Shown one piece after another: positions 1 to 14,620 of a stretch of 64,000 nt of DNA. Both the position numbers and the translations under genes were made by a program. Origin of the DNA: Lanius collurio (Eukaryota > Chordata > Aves > Passeriformes > Laniidae); assembly GCA_020086605.1 (NCBI GenBank), contig JACBWW010000015.1:10699511-10763510 (forward strand), written 5' to 3'. Positions within the stretch are counted from its first letter, which is position 1. Each line of letters begins with the position of its first letter. The notes beneath the pieces were generated by a model. The model saw only the letters and a list, made by a program, of their open reading frames with translations, was not told where the DNA came from and made no database searches.

Positions 1-3000
1 TCTTGATCTTTCTGTTTAATCATTTCCCATGTATTCAGGCCTTCATTTCTTCTTTGACTATGCACAAATTATACAACTTTGTTCTCACTCTCCTTGGCAA
101 TATCCTCTTATGGGCCCAATTGGGTGGATTTAGTACATAAAACATTTAATTTTGATTGTTTCAATGTTCTCAGATTTTCTTCTGTTTCTTCTTAGCCCCA
201 CATCTGTGATTTATTTTCTGCACACCATACCACCCTTAGTTGAAAATTTGCATCATATTAGCTTCCTATACCTTTTAGTATACTACCTGCTGCTCTTGTA
301 CATCTCATCTGAGGAGCAATTGCCAAATCACAATTCAATTATAAGATTCAGGGAGGTTTATAAAACTGCCATAAATGCCAGTGGAATTGTCTGATCTACA
401 GCAGGTTACTCAGCTGAACCCGTGAGGAGGCGAGGAAAGCAGCAATAATCATGGGCTCTCTCTATCCCACCATCTTCATCTGGGCACATGAGATATATAT
501 CAAGTCAAGGTATCATTAGTGGCTTGATAAGAAAAATCAAATGTGAAGATTTAGATTATTAAATACTTTCCTGCAGTCCAGCTCCTGAAGTTTGAATGAC
601 AGGTTTCCTAATGACTCTAGTACCAGGAAAAAGAAAATAAAGCCTACCTTTGAGGTCTTTGGATTGAACAGAAGAAGCTATAAATTGCCTGGCAACAGGT
701 GACATAAATTGGAGCTTTAGCATGTGTTGTCATTGTTAGGTATCTTGAAATGGTAATATCATTTGAGTCATCATATAAGTTCATAACCGTTCTAGCTACA
801 CCAGCTATTTAAACAGCAAGACTGAGATTGAGCTAAAGGTGCTGTCTTGTGTACATTCTGCACAATTTCATTCATCTGGTTTTATTCAAAGTCAGCAAAA
901 GTGAGAGATGAAGAAAAGAAGGTGACATATATATTATGTGCGTTTCAACCAAATGGATACAGGAAGTGTTTTGTGGTGAGACTGTAAGCTATAACAAAAG
1001 TGGAGTGCTCTTATCAAATAAAAGTAAGAGATATCCATAATTTGCTTTGCTTCTGATTGTCATAAGCAAGTCTTTTTTGTTAAACTAAAGCAGATGATTT
1101 ATCTCTCTTCAGATGTCATCTTCAATCAGATGTTCCTCATCTGATTATTAGATTTATAGTGAAGATTTACTCTCTCTAATGGTTTAGAGACTCTGATGTG
1201 AGACTGAATCTCTCACACCTCTCACGAAGACATACATTGCACTTAAAAAGACTACTAGCATTTAATTTATCCTTGGGAAAGATCAAAGATACAATCAAAT
1301 TATATTTGCTCATTTAAATGAATAAAACATTTCAGCATCTTTCTGGCCCTTCTGTATACGCAAAATAATCATTATCCTCATTAAGAAGGATTAACAGCCT
1401 TATTGCATAAATTTTATAGTCCTGTCTCCTAGATGCTATAACACTTACTTGAATTAGAATACTCTTCATAGCAATATGGTAGAGTCAACCTTTGGAGATT
1501 CCTCCTTCTCTTTTGTCCTTCCAAAGAGAAAGAAAGCACAGAAAAAGATAACAGTAAAAGTTGTTGCTGGACATTAATAGCAATATGAAATATAAAGCTC
1601 TGTTGGATCTGCTGCTGGATAATTCCCTATTTATTGACTCTCTATCAGTCAAAATAGAAAATGTTTCACTGGTTTGAAAAGACAGACCCCAGCTTTGGTT
1701 TTTCTGTTTAAAGCTTCAGTCTTTCTTCTTCTTTTCTTTTCACTTTTATTTTTTTTTCTAAGGTGAGAAAGTGACATCAATGGCAGCTAATACATAATGT
1801 GCCAAGGTTGCCAAGTAACAGGCTACAGATGTGTCAGTGAATGCTGTTTCTGTGAGAGAAATTCAGTAGGTTACAGTTTCATCTGTCTGTCTCAAACCAA
1901 TGAAAATTAATGTCTTCAAACAAAGTATACAGTACATATTTAAGACATAAATCTGAAAATGGGTAGCTGTGCTGATAGTTTGGGCCACTTCTAAATCTTA
2001 AAAATAGTGAAATAATAAACATATCCAGTTGCAATTTTCAGAAATAAATGGCTGATGGAAATATTACTTAAACATATTATTTTCTGTGAAGTTACTTGAA
2101 TTAAAGAGGTGCTACAAGTGAAATTGCTGAATCAATTTTGAAATACCAGAATCTGATTAAAAAGAAAAGCAAGGTGACATATGGCCAAATAACCACTGAA
2201 TTTTTTAGGACCAATCACTGACTTTCCTGATTCATAACTTACTCTCAGGCTACATCAGGGAAGATTTGCAGTGGTCTGTAGAGGGCAAGATAGTGGTCAA
2301 TAACTCCACTAATATTTTTTGTTATGGAATAAAGTGTTTCACTATAAAATCTGATGTGAATGTTCAGAAGCCCTTTGGAGGGTAGGATTAGAATTCACAA
2401 GGTTCTTGACAGACCAGAGAAACAGATTTAAATCAATAAGATAAAATTCAGTAAGGGCTAAAGATGAGCATAAAGTACTGTATGCAGGAAAGAAGGCAGT
2501 AGGTCCTTGCAGGGGACCATTGGCCTCTTGCTGTACGTTGATGAGCAGGAGGATTCCTTTATCCTTCTGATAAAAAATGTTACAGTGGAAGGCAATGTAC
2601 TCCATGTTGGACTCTTTGTTAACAGCTTTCCAAGTATAAAGGAAGAGCTCGTGTCTGGCCAATATGGTCATGATGGTTTTAGATCCATCCAGTCTTGAAC
2701 TGAAGTATCCTTAAAGTGGATACTTATGAATGTGCCAGAGCCAACCACCTATCATCTATACATGAAGCAGCTAAATTAGACAAACTAGATCTTTACTGTG
2801 TATCTGGCCAAGAATGTTCTCCATATACAGAAATGGCATTCAATGTAGTGCAGGCCTGAATTTTCACGAGATTTAAATTTATTGAATGCCAAGCCACATT
2901 TGGATCTACTGACAGTTTTCCTAGGCTTTACAAAAATTTAAAATGGTGCATCCTATCTGAAAAATACAGGAGATTATGTATTTTGGAAGGCAGGCTATAA

Positions 3001-5987
3001 GCCTATTCCAATGCACTGTGCTATGCAAGTCTGCCTACTGTTAAAAGTATCACCAAGGGAATAGAATAAAAAGGAAAAAACAGAAATAAGATCCACAAAG
3101 ATTGAACTGAAATCTAGTAAATTCAGTGCATGTCACCCTTGCAAGACACTGTCTACATACTCCTAACATTGGAATTTCTTTTCCTTCCTTTCTCTGAGTT
3201 CCTCCCTAGCATCTTGCTGGCAACGTGAATCATTGCCCTTTTTGAATATTGCAAAATACACTTGCGTTAAAAAAATACACCTAAAATTAAACGAATGCAT
3301 AAGATAAAAATACTTTGGAAAAAAAGTAGTACTCTCAAAACTTGTGAGGATGAAACCCAAGCTTTTGGGACCTTACTCCATTTTAAAAATGAGAATGACT
3401 GTGGTGGAACACTCCACAGCTTGGTTGAGACATTTATTTGTCTGTGGTGTATGCAAGACTTATTCAGGTCTCAATTTGACTAACTCAGGGAAATGGTACT
3501 CTTGAATTTTTCATGGTTTAGAGCATCTGCAAAGCAGGAGAGTTGTAATAAAAACCAAGCCAAAATACAAGCCCCCACAAAAAGAATTTACCTGGAAACA
3601 CTAGTATACTTTCTTGTGATAAATTATTTCTCAGTATTGAGGGAAGGGAATTAAATAAAAAATCATTTTCATAAATGAGATAAACTAAATTTATCTAGAA
3701 CAAGGTTATTATTAGCCCAGTAAATAACTACCTTTGTTGACAGTGTTAGTTTTTTCTCTTCTAAAGAAGGTGAGAGCTAGTTCTTTTACCAATGAGGGTA
3801 ACCCAAACCATCACCTGTTGCCTCTTCCTTGCAGTATTCTCTGTTGCTAATGCAGTTGCTTCAATGTTATCTACATTCCTGGAAGGTGTCCAGTTTGAAG
3901 TTTGAAAGTTCAGAATGAAAGTTCACAGCTGTTCAAAACAAAGCTGCAGAAAACTTAAAAATTTTCTATAAAGAGAATTGATTCTTCTGCATTAACAGTG
4001 CCTTACAAAAAGTCTGATTATTATTACCACCCTTATCTCTTTAAATTAAAATCCTACCAAAATACTTCCTGTATTCTTCTAAATTATGGAACCTCAAATT
4101 TAAAGTATGATTCCAAAGGAAAATAGAACATATGCATAACATATATGTTATTACTAGTGAAAATAAGTATAAGGCTAAATATGTGAAAGAAAATATTGGT
4201 CTGATTTCCCATTTTAACCTCAAAAACTGAAAGTGTATTTCTTTCAGCAAACAAAAAAATAGCAGAAGGCAGTTTATATAAGATTCCACTCTATTTCCAT
4301 AGATATAAGATGAAAATTGTATGTACTGAACAATGAATTTGAAATAATGGTTAAGAAAAACTATTTCTGCCTTTTTCAAATATTCAAAAATACATTGAGG
4401 TAATATTTTAACAGCTTTTTGTAGAAATAAAGAACTTTTCACTGATATTTCAAATCCAGTCATAAACTCCATGATTACCTGTTATGCTTTCTATCTCATT
4501 TCCTTAGAAATTTACAGGAACATCATACATTTGAGTAAAGAATGACAATTTTTTATTATTTAGCTAATGCTAAAATGAAGTTGTTCTCGGCTCTCATTAC
4601 TGATCATTTGCCATCAACTTAAAAGTAAAGGCAACACTTTGCTAGGGAGCATTCAACATCTTCTCTTATTCACAGAGCACACTACATTCATGCCTCACTG
4701 CAGTGGTGTGAACAGAGATCATTCACGGAAATCAGTCCACTTACAGGGGAGAGGGAAGAAGGGTGGGGAAAGAAGATAAAGCTTTTCTTTGTTATACCTC
4801 ATCACCCATGGCTGCTCTCTTTCTGACTCAAATGCCAAGATTTCCAGGAGAAGTCAGTAACTATGCTGGTATGTTCAGACAGCTGTCTAAGGTTTTTAAA
4901 TAATCACCTCTAATCACACCAATCACCCAAAACTTCTTAAAATACACATTAAAAACATTCTTTTCTTCCTATGTATATGTAGTTAGATTTGATCATTCCA
5001 GGCATCACTGGATTTTGCTTCCTATGGTTATCTGAAAGATAAGGCAATTTGGTTAAATTTCTTTTTAGTTCCTCCAGTAATGCAGTGTTTCAGAAAATTG
5101 AGAGTAAATAATTTTGAAACTGAAGATCATTCTTTCTACCAAAATAAATTATTTCCTCAGTAAAATTGTATAATTTTGTCTTTCACACTGCAAAGGAGAT
5201 AACACAATGCTTAACCACCTTTCTGTTTCAAGTACATTCTTTTTATTCTTAGGGCTCTTTCTCTCTGACCCACGTAGCAAATAAAACAGTATTTATTATT
5301 CTGAAAGAAATACCATAGCAATCCTGGTGAAGGCTGCCAATATAAAGGACAGCAAAACGTATTGATGAGAAAAATAGCTCATTAGTATTTACTTTTTGTG
5401 TTCAGTGTATTCAAATAGCTTTCAAATGACTATAATGATCAATAGCTGCATGTCACAGCTGGACATTCAAGTCAGCTATTACAAAATCAGCAAGTGATTT
5501 GAAAACCATGGCTTCCCATGCCCAACTAAATCCATATTTTCAGTTGTGTTTGTTATTAATTGCTATGTGACTCTAAGTACAGTATTTAATGTCAGAAAAT
5601 GTTCTGCAATCAGTAAACCCTCATGGTTATTCACAGCCTGAGGTGCATATAGCCTCTCTGAAAAAATTAGCACAGCAGCTGTCCAGATGGCTGCTCTGTG
5701 TCTTGGGAAGAGGATCTCTGAAGAGGATTTATCCTTCCCATAATCTCCATGTTGTCCTTAGGGCCTTCAGTGTTCTCATCCTAACGTTAGTATTGCAGTG
5801 GAGAACAAGAGAAAAAGCTTCAGATGTCACAGAGAATGATTCCTTCTCCTTCCATGCAGCCTACGTCCTCCAGACCTGATCTGTAGCATTGATCCAATCG
5901 GCAGAAAGGAGAAATTTTATTACTTGGCTCAGTAGTGAAATGATGAAGGGGCATTTTGTAACATTAATATCTAGATTGGAAAACTGG
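1..5987. other. AT-rich unique DNA, no gene
   Basis: No gene or recognisable transposon was seen in this stretch. It is AT-rich with frequent short A and T runs. Open frames are short and scattered on both strands. The longest is a minus-strand frame of 143 codons at 4041-4472; its predicted product is rich in Phe, Ile, Leu and Tyr, as expected from translating AT-rich non-coding DNA, and matches no family I know. A small direct repeat lies at 3892-3925 (two copies of AGTTTGA, then two of GAAAGTTCA). The stretch is most likely intergenic or intronic; very old decayed repeats cannot be excluded by eye. Confidence 0.7.
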
Positions 5988-6002
5988 AAAAAAAAAAAAA
6001 AA
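5988..6002 (+). repeat. poly(A) tract, A15
   Basis: An uninterrupted run of 15 A lies after GAAAACTGG. No AATAAA-type signal stands just upstream and I see no flanking duplication, so it is read as a simple homopolymer and not as the tail of a retrocopy. Confidence 0.8.
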
Positions 6003-6804
6003 CAAACCTGGAGTGCAGGGTTTTCTGCTGAACTTCCGTGTTAGGAGCACTTTGGTTTTGCCTGTTCCCCAGCATTACATGTTGGGAGAAACAACTGCAA
6101 GGCATCAACGAGCAACTTGCACATCAGCAGGACAGTTCTTCATTTAGGCTTTGTTGTTTCAATTATATTAATAAATATAGATCTTAAAATTAACAGGACA
6201 CCTTCCTACAGCAAAGATTTTGAGATGTGTGCAGCAGATGTGCCTGGAGGTTTTTGTTAGCTTTCCCCCAGGTACACTCATCTTTTCATATCTAATGCCT
6301 AATCATTTACTTGTGAATTTCCAGTTCTTTCATCTATTGCTTCTTTCAGTTTCTGTGTTTTCTTCATCAGTCTTCTAGTTTGTCACCCAATTATTATTAT
6401 TTATTACATCTCTGTCTTTTTCTCATATATTGCTTGCTATTGTGTTTCATTTTGGACTCCATTGTTTTATTACTTGATTTTTTCATTTGAAAAAGCAATA
6501 ATCTGATTTTCACATTCTGTGAAATTCTTTACTCATATAAAACCCAAACATTCATTCTTAGCCTGTCTTCCATTGAATTACATAAAGTTCTAAATTTCTC
6601 CACAAGTTCATGATTTGAAGATGGGCACAAGGAATTGGCTGCTTGGTGCTTAATTCTAAAGCAACCAAATGTCCCAGTATTGTTTAACAAGAATATATTC
6701 TGTTATAAAATTCTTTCAGTAATAAAGCCGGGTGACATCAGTAAATTGCAAACAAATGCATCACCAAGGCACCTTCCTACTAGTAATCCATACGTGTTTT
6801 GTTC

Positions 6805-6818
6805 TTTTTTTTTTTTTT
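6805..6818 (+). repeat. poly(T) tract, T14
   Basis: An uninterrupted run of 14 T in AT-rich unique sequence. On the minus strand it reads as a poly(A), but no polyadenylation signal or flanking duplication supports a retroposed origin. Confidence 0.75.
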
Positions 6819-9800
6819 AAGAACATTGGGGTGTGAGATTGAAATCAGAAATAAGCAACAAAATTTAAGCTCAGTGTTTGAGTTAGACAGCTGAGAAATT
6901 TTGACTTGAAAAATTCTCCATTTTGATTGCTTGTTTGAGACTTAGAGCTATTTTATAGGGAAAATGGCCTGACATTTTAATTAAATGGGGAAAATACATA
7001 GTTTCCATGGAAAACAAGCAGTAACTTTCTTTTTCCTTGTGCTTCGATTGGGTAATACTCAAATTGTGTTATCTTCAAATTTGTAGGTTTGTTTACACAA
7101 ACAAAAATTGAAGTGCCAGAAAGTGAGATAGTACATCTCACAACAGGACAGAAAGAAGGACACTTTTAAGCTGAACCCACAATTTAAGTGGTACAAGGAA
7201 TATGTTATAACCTCAAGTAATCTAGTTTGCTTATTATGTGAAATTGCCATTTTTATACCAAAATACAGGTTTGCTATCAGAAAATAGCTTGACAGTCTGT
7301 AAATAAATATAAAGCATTATAATCTTCAGATAATGATCATGATATACCATTTTTTTGAGAACAAAACCATCTCCACAATGATAAATAATTTGTAAAAATA
7401 GAAGAGGAGTGTCTGGCAAGTCAATAATATCCCAAATGAACTAAAGGCATTTAAGTAGTCTCATAGTAAAAATAATCATCTTTGAGTGAAATCCCAGTAT
7501 GCCAATATATGTTAAGAAATGAATTGTAAAAATACATGAACAAAAAAATAAAAACATCTTTGCTAATATCTTCATTAAAAACCTTATTTCTGCTGTGCTG
7601 CTTCTAAGAAAAAAACACGTGTACTTACAATTTAATTTTATTTGACATAAAAGGCTTAAAAAAAAATGACAATAAATTAGACTACAAAAAGTTATTGTGA
7701 AAAGCACATTGGTATGTTTCCCTTAGTCCTTCTTAAATTTGAGTCTTAACTCTGGTAATAGCTTTTGTAATTGATTGAGGTATTATTAAGCAGACTGTGT
7801 TGTAAATAGCATAGGATTCTTGTCTCTTTATTTTCCAAGACAGCTTTTCTCAGACCTTGAGATTCTTGGACACTTTTAAGAGGAGATTAGGAACCTATCT
7901 CTGAGGAAAAATTTTGATTTAGTGGATCATATCTTTTGATGGAGAAATGGCTTATACAGCATTTTGAGGTGCCTTCCTTTTCTACTTTTTAGTTTTGTGG
8001 TCTCCCAAACAGATATTCTAGTTTGGAAGTAACCTCTCTCTTGTGTACTCCCTTGTTTTTCTTTTTTTTATCGTCTGTTAAGGAATTATAGTCTTAAATC
8101 CTGTTCTCTTCTGACAAGGAGTGATTGACACATCTATTTTTAAGGTATCAGTTGGTTCATGCTGCATTTTTAAGCAATTTCTTCTTTCAGATATTTGCCT
8201 CTTTTCAAGAAATTACCTTTGAGATTACCAGAGGTCTCCCTTCATTACCCTATTTTTTTCGGTTTTCAGGATAGCACATCAGGAATCAATCGAACTACTT
8301 TCATCTCCATTTGTCTTCTGTATGCCTTATTTAATATTTCACTTTATTGTTTCATTTATTTGTTTGTTTTGTATTTCCACTTTGTTGCAAGTGCGCTGTA
8401 TTTTATCTATTTTCTGGTATTCTAGCACAAAGTTTTCATGTGAAATAATGAGATTGGTTGTTTTTCTTTCTTCTTTAGGATGACATTCCTATAACAAAAA
8501 CACAAGATCATTTATATTTTACACAATTTAATACTGTTCCCAGTAGTCTCAGAGCAGCGTCTATTTAGGAAAATCTTCAAAACTGAGCTAACATACAGTG
8601 TTTCTCCTGAAGTATTTGAGTGCACATCAGTAGATCCAGCAATGACACACACTCTGTGACAGTAAAAAATTGGAAAAAAACTACACAGCTACAGAGGGCT
8701 GTCTCCATCACAGTAATTCCCTTGCAGTTTGTTTTGGGGTTTTTTTTTAGTATATTAGTATCATTTTAAATGTAACATAAAAAATTTACCTTTTGCCACT
8801 GTGTGTCTGAGTTAATGGAAATAATCTTTCATGAAGTCCCTTGGGAGTTCAGGTCTGCAGAAACAGTAACTGAATCATAAAACAGGGTATTTTTCAGACA
8901 CTAAAAGAATATTTTTCAAATCTTATTTCAAATCTTATCAGTGTCAGGGGAAAAAAAACAAAGCAACTGCAACAAAAGAATCACAAATACTGTAAATGTT
9001 CCAAAGTATTTAATGATCTGACTACCAACTCTATTTTATTGCATGTGATTTGTAAATAATACCTGGGATGTTATATACTAATATGACTCATTCTGAGCCT
9101 CACATTTAGGACTTGCACATAGAAGGATGTTTTTTTCCCTTTGAATAGTTTGCAAGAACTTCCTCAGTTGTTCAAAAGAACTCTCTATTAAGGGATGTGA
9201 GATAAAAAAAGCTACTGGGTGGAAGGATGGCAGGAGTGTTCTCCAACCCCTTTTGTATGGCTCCAGACAGGAATTGGCCTGCTGTAACTCAGGCATAACT
9301 ACACAATTCTTTGCCCAGAGAATAATCTTTTTCAAGCTAGACTGGATTATGGAGTAGGTCTTCTTCTTGTCCTCTGTCAGACTGATTTTCTCATAAAGTA
9401 CTTTAGAGCCAGGGACAGGAGATAATTTTTGAAAATATTTGTGTCAATATGCTTTTTTCTCAGTTTGAACAGGTATTACAAAGGATTCTACTGTTTATGT
9501 TTAATTTCTGTTGTAGAATTGTGCTTGGTGCTTCTTAACAAGAAACATCTGTCCTAAATGGACTTTCTGAAAGTAATTAGCAACTTTAAGCAGCCATCCT
9601 AAAGGAAGGCGATCATTAACCAGTTCCTAGAGTGGTCACCAGAGACTCACAAGAGACACACAGAGTTATAATACCACATTAGAAGTATTGTTCTTTTTTA
9701 ATGAGCAGATATCTCAGAAATATTGATCAGGTCTGTAGTTCAGTTACACAAGTGCAATGCCACAGAAGTTTCCATTTTCTCCTTCTTTAGGGCCTGCAGT

Positions 9801-12550
9801 TGCTTCCACTTGTTGCTTCAGCACTCTGGTTTATTCATAGTGTTGATGTAGTCACTTTCAGGACAGACTTTGATTACCAGTGCTACTTAACTTCTCTAGT
9901 CTCAAAGCACTTCAAAAGCATATGGTAACATAATTCAACTTTTCTAGAAATATTTTCTCCCTTTTTAAACTTGCATCTTCATAATCCTTAGTTGTTTTAA
10001 GTATAAATTGTTCTTCCTGAAAAACAAAAATCATAGAAAACAAGGCTTTCTCTGTGAATAAGAAATATATTATAAAAGACTATCAGAAGATTTACTAGAA
10101 TAATATAATTCACATAATATTGGTCTGACTAAGGATTAAGATAGCAATTTGAAACACTTCAGGTTTGTTGTCAAACTGACACCTCATGCATTAAGTGTGT
10201 GTCAGTTCTGTGAAACCATCTTGGAACTACTTTGTATTTAAATGTGTTCATGTTGCTTTTGAAACACCTCTAAAATATAGGAAATTAAAATATTAATTAA
10301 ATACTTGAAAACAATGATTAAGTATTGAACTGGTAGGAAAGCTTTCCTCAGTTGAAGACATGGCTTTCAATAAGAGCTGTTAACATGGGACAATTACTCC
10401 TAGCTACTGATAAGTGTAGAGTAGATTAGAGTGAATTATTGAAGAGATTAATGGTCAAGTACTTTTCCTTAAAGGCTATTAACTACTATATTAATGCTCT
10501 TTCCACTGCACTAATATTAACTAGTCAAATTGTCACTCCTACTGTATATTAATTCTTGGCATGTTCGTGTTTAGAGATATAGTCCTTAGACAAAAGACAA
10601 TATGACTATTAGGACCTTAAAGAAATTTTAAAAAAAAAATTAAAAATTATTCTTATTTTCAATATTGTCATATCTAAATGCTCAGTAACACATACAGCAG
10701 CATGAGCCTACAAATATGTTGTTTCTCCCATTAACAAAGTTTGGGGTTTACATCTTTCAAAGAATTCTAATATATTGAATTTTTAAACTTGAAAGGTTTA
10801 CCTTCATGCATTTATAGATATTTAATGCAGTTTAAATGCAAATATGAAACACCTACATAAGGACATTTAGGAATTATATAAATGATTATCTTCTTTGTGA
10901 TCAATTTTTCTTGTGAACTCGTCTGGTAGGTATCTAGGATTTGAAAAATGTTCAAAACAGTGTTTTTGCCTTCAACTCTGCCTTGTTTTTCTTGATCTTC
11001 AAATGGTATTAAGTGTTCTTCATCACTGTCTAAAATTAGATATTTTGTGAAACACAGGATTATGCAATTATCCAGGACAGGATTCTGTGGGCAATTTAGG
11101 GTCAGAAAAGTTTGGAGCCATTGTGTCAAACTCCTTAGTGGCTTAAAACTTGCCAATAATCAAGCCAGACAATTGATTGGTTCTGATCAGACTAGAAGGA
11201 CTTTTGTGCAAAAAAACCACTTCCATGTCAAACCACGACACTCTGTAAAGTAAAAAAAAAAAAATTATCATCTCTAAGCCAATAATATTAGACTAAATTA
11301 AATGAAAAATATAGAGAGTTCTCCTTTGGAAGGTTCTAGTCTTCTTTCTGTAAGTCTATGGGAAAGATAAAAGACAAAGAGAAGTTAAAGAAAAGATGAC
11401 TAAAGTAGAGAAATAAAAACTTTCAGCAGACATTACACGTTTCTGATAACATTTCTTTTTGGTGGTGGGTTTTACAGCCTCCAAGAAAAATGCACTCTTG
11501 TCAGGTATGACAAACTAGAAAAACTCACAGCTGACCATCTGCTTCTTATTTATTTCTTATCTTGATACAGGTCTCCATTATGTAGCCAGATGCTGTCTAA
11601 GCCTGGCTGAAAATATCTCTAGGAAAATATCTGGAACAAAATCTATAGAAAATTATAATTTATTAGTGCATAATCTCAGTGGTTAACTATAGGCTCATTC
11701 CTGTTTCATTTGAGTGATGTCATTTCACGAGAAATATCTTGGAAGCCCCTCGGTGCAGAGAGCTGAGGTGTAATTTTCAAAGCCTTTCTAAGATATAGGA
11801 CACAAAAATGATTGACAGGAAAAGGAATGATATATTCTGACCAGCAGTGAGGTTTAGTTATGGAGATGTATGTTTGTCACTTTCAGCATTGCAGGAGCCC
11901 TTCAGATAGTCATGTACTGACAAGCATGAAAGCACACATACGTGGAAAGACTACTTAAGGGAGGAACTGAAAAAGCAATCTTATGTGCTGGTCCTTTCCA
12001 GAAAGGTTTATTGTATTTTACTCAGATTTTTTAAAATACAAATGCGCTGAACATCAAGGAAAATGGGGGATCTACAAACTATCAGGTCACTGGTGCATTA
12101 AATAAACTTATACAAGCTTAATCAGTTTCTGCTCCCCAGGCCATGCTTTGCTTATGCTTTTCACATATGCATTTTACAGTGAATCTGCTGATTGTTCTGA
12201 CTAGGTATCATAGCTTCTGACCTAAATTTTCTTTCTTTCCCTTTAAAAAAATAATAAGGTACTTGATAAGTTTCTTTGATACAGACCGAACAGGAGTTGT
12301 TTTGAATTTTTTGGCAGCATAATTTTTTCTGAATTACAGATCTCTCATATACATCTCTTCCTGTTGTCCTGTTGAGATACAGAATGAATCACTTTTCCCC
12401 AAAACAGACAAGTAATGGCAAAACAAGTGGTAACTCAAAGTGTGGGATTACCCATTGAACTCGGTCACACAGCTCTTAACTTGTGAAATTAAATAGTGAA
12501 CTTGTGAATGGCTGTTGACAGTGGTATGCTACGTGGTAAACCTTGGAATG

Positions 12551-13080
12551 TCAGTGAGTGCATTGAGTTGCTGCTCTATATGGGGAGGAGGATGATGCCC
12601 AGCACATCGCAGCGTACTGTGAGAGCGAATATTGCTGCAGCTCCTCCTCTAGCTCAGCAAGATGCACTGGCACACCCCAGATGAAGTCACCAGAATTTAT
12701 AGCATCAAAACACCCAGCAAAGCTCTGAAGTGCCCACATTTCTGCTGCTCAAGATGACAGACTGTACTGTAAAGCTGGCCTTTGTCAATGATGCATCTCA
12801 GTGACAGCGGGATTCAGAGATTAGACCTCCAGGGTAGGACCTTGCAGATGAGCTCAAAGCAATCTGAAACCTTTGCTGAAAAAAACCCCAAAACATGGAG
12901 AAGTGTCCACGCCTGCCATAGAGCACAGCTGCAGAGCTGACAGGGTGCTCAGCTGGGACTCAGTTAATGTCTCTTCCATATCTGATTGCATTTTGATGAA
13001 AGTATTTTCCATCTCAGCAGAGTGCCCTAATTGCAATGTTACCAGATAGTCAGGGACACATCTCTCTTGCTCTGAATTTC
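12551..13080 (-). other. GC-richer patch with two minus-strand open frames
   Basis: This roughly 530-bp patch is less AT-rich than its surroundings. The minus strand holds two open stretches. One (about 12854-13080) includes the peptide GHSAEMENTFIKMQSDMEET. The other (12551-12739) includes DFIWGVPVHLAELEEELQQY. In-frame stops separate them. The peptides have mixed, protein-like composition, unlike the Phe/Ile/Lys-rich frames elsewhere. I do not recognise the family. It may be a decayed coding segment such as a retrocopy or old transposon ORF, or only a GC-richer non-coding patch. No start context, splice sites or poly(A) tail support an active gene. Confidence 0.3.
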
Positions 13081-14620
13081 TTCAGCTGAAGGTATTCAAT
13101 TAATTACCCTAGCAGAAAGTAATGAAATAGTCACTGGGACAAAGAGAAAGGAGAGGGAAGAAACAAAAGGTTGATTCATGTGCAGGCTCTAGTTCTTGCT
13201 CCAATGAACACTAAAGCCTCTTAATTGAAAAGCAGCATTTTCCACAGGAGAGAAATTTACCGTGGAATACAGCTCAGCCTCGTGGTTATCCTGTTTGGTC
13301 ATGTGTTGGCATAGACCTGATCTGTACTGACTTACCTGGGATCCTAACTGTACAGGTTTAGCCAGCTACTGGGGGGCAGAGGAGGTGACAGAAAGGAGCT
13401 CCTCTTGCATTTCCCTGACTGTATTCTTGGCTGCTTTGTGTTCCCTAAAAAAAGCCCAAAAGTTTGTTTTCTGTTGAGAACATAAACAAGGTGGTAGAGC
13501 ATACCTGAACAGTCATTGCTTCAATCTTCCTATCAAATATAGCCCCTCATGAATTTAGAAATGCACAGTTTTTGGAGTAGTAGGAATGTGAAGCTAATTG
13601 CAATCATTCCCCGTCCAGTCTAGTAGAGGTGATTGCTTCTCTTTATCCAGCTTCTAAAAAGGTAACTTCAATATAATATGAAAATGTATCAGCAATACAA
13701 AGTCATGCTGAAATGAAAGAGTCCTTGATAGTGTAAATAGAAGTTCAATCAGACTGTACTTAAAGCAGTGTTAAGGCAGTGACACAATGAAGTGGATGTC
13801 AACATAATATCCTGGTTCTTGAGGTTTTGTATAATTGCTCCTAATATTTGAATATAAACAGGTCTTTTTGTAACTCAGTAAATGACTGAATTATATATAG
13901 TCAGGATTCAGCAGGCAGTTAAATGATATAAATTTACTGTATTCTGTGGGCTATATATAATACTGCCCATATTTGTCAGCCTGAAGGCTACCTTGGACTG
14001 TACTTCAAGTGAATTTAAATGCAGTCTCCCAGTTGCACCTTCAAATGTCTGAAATCATTGCATGCTTCAGTGGAGTTGTATCAACCCAATGCCTATTTTT
14101 CTCTTGCTGAAATTATTCAGAGAAAGTAATCATTGTGCAAAACCACTTTCATTTACAAATAAAATATAACGTGAGACAATGTGACTGCATGAAAACTTTA
14201 GGTGATCCAGTCTGTAACATGTCATTTTTTCACCTCTAAATTTACACATGGTAGATCAAAAAAAAAATATAAATAGCTTTGAAATTAGACTATGCTTTAT
14301 TCAGGTTTCTGCATAAAGATACCACTATTAGCTACAGTTACCATTTAGATATTATCAGACTATCCCAGTCCTTGGAAACAATATGGAGGAGAAATTAAGT
14401 AAAAAATGGCAAAAGAACACTTCACCAAAATAAAAAAGTTAAACTTTTACTTACTAAAAAACCCCACATAGAAGACAGTGTAGTCAATAAAAAATTACTA
14501 GGAGGATTTTTGCCATTAAAATTGTTATTCCCATGTATATAATACCAGTGATAGGCAGATTATTAAGAACAGTTTCTCAGACTGGAATAAAGGTTATCAC
14601 TCATTTTCCAGCCACTCTGT

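Larger units (their letters stand above)
6003..14620. other. AT-rich unique DNA, no gene
   Basis: No gene was recognised. The stretch carries a T14 run (6805-6818), TTTG-rich simple sequence near 8345-8375, and many frames shorter than 115 codons without family resemblance. The part at 12551-13080 is visibly richer in G and C and is listed separately. No CR1, LTR or DNA transposon was recognised in the remainder. Confidence 0.65.
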
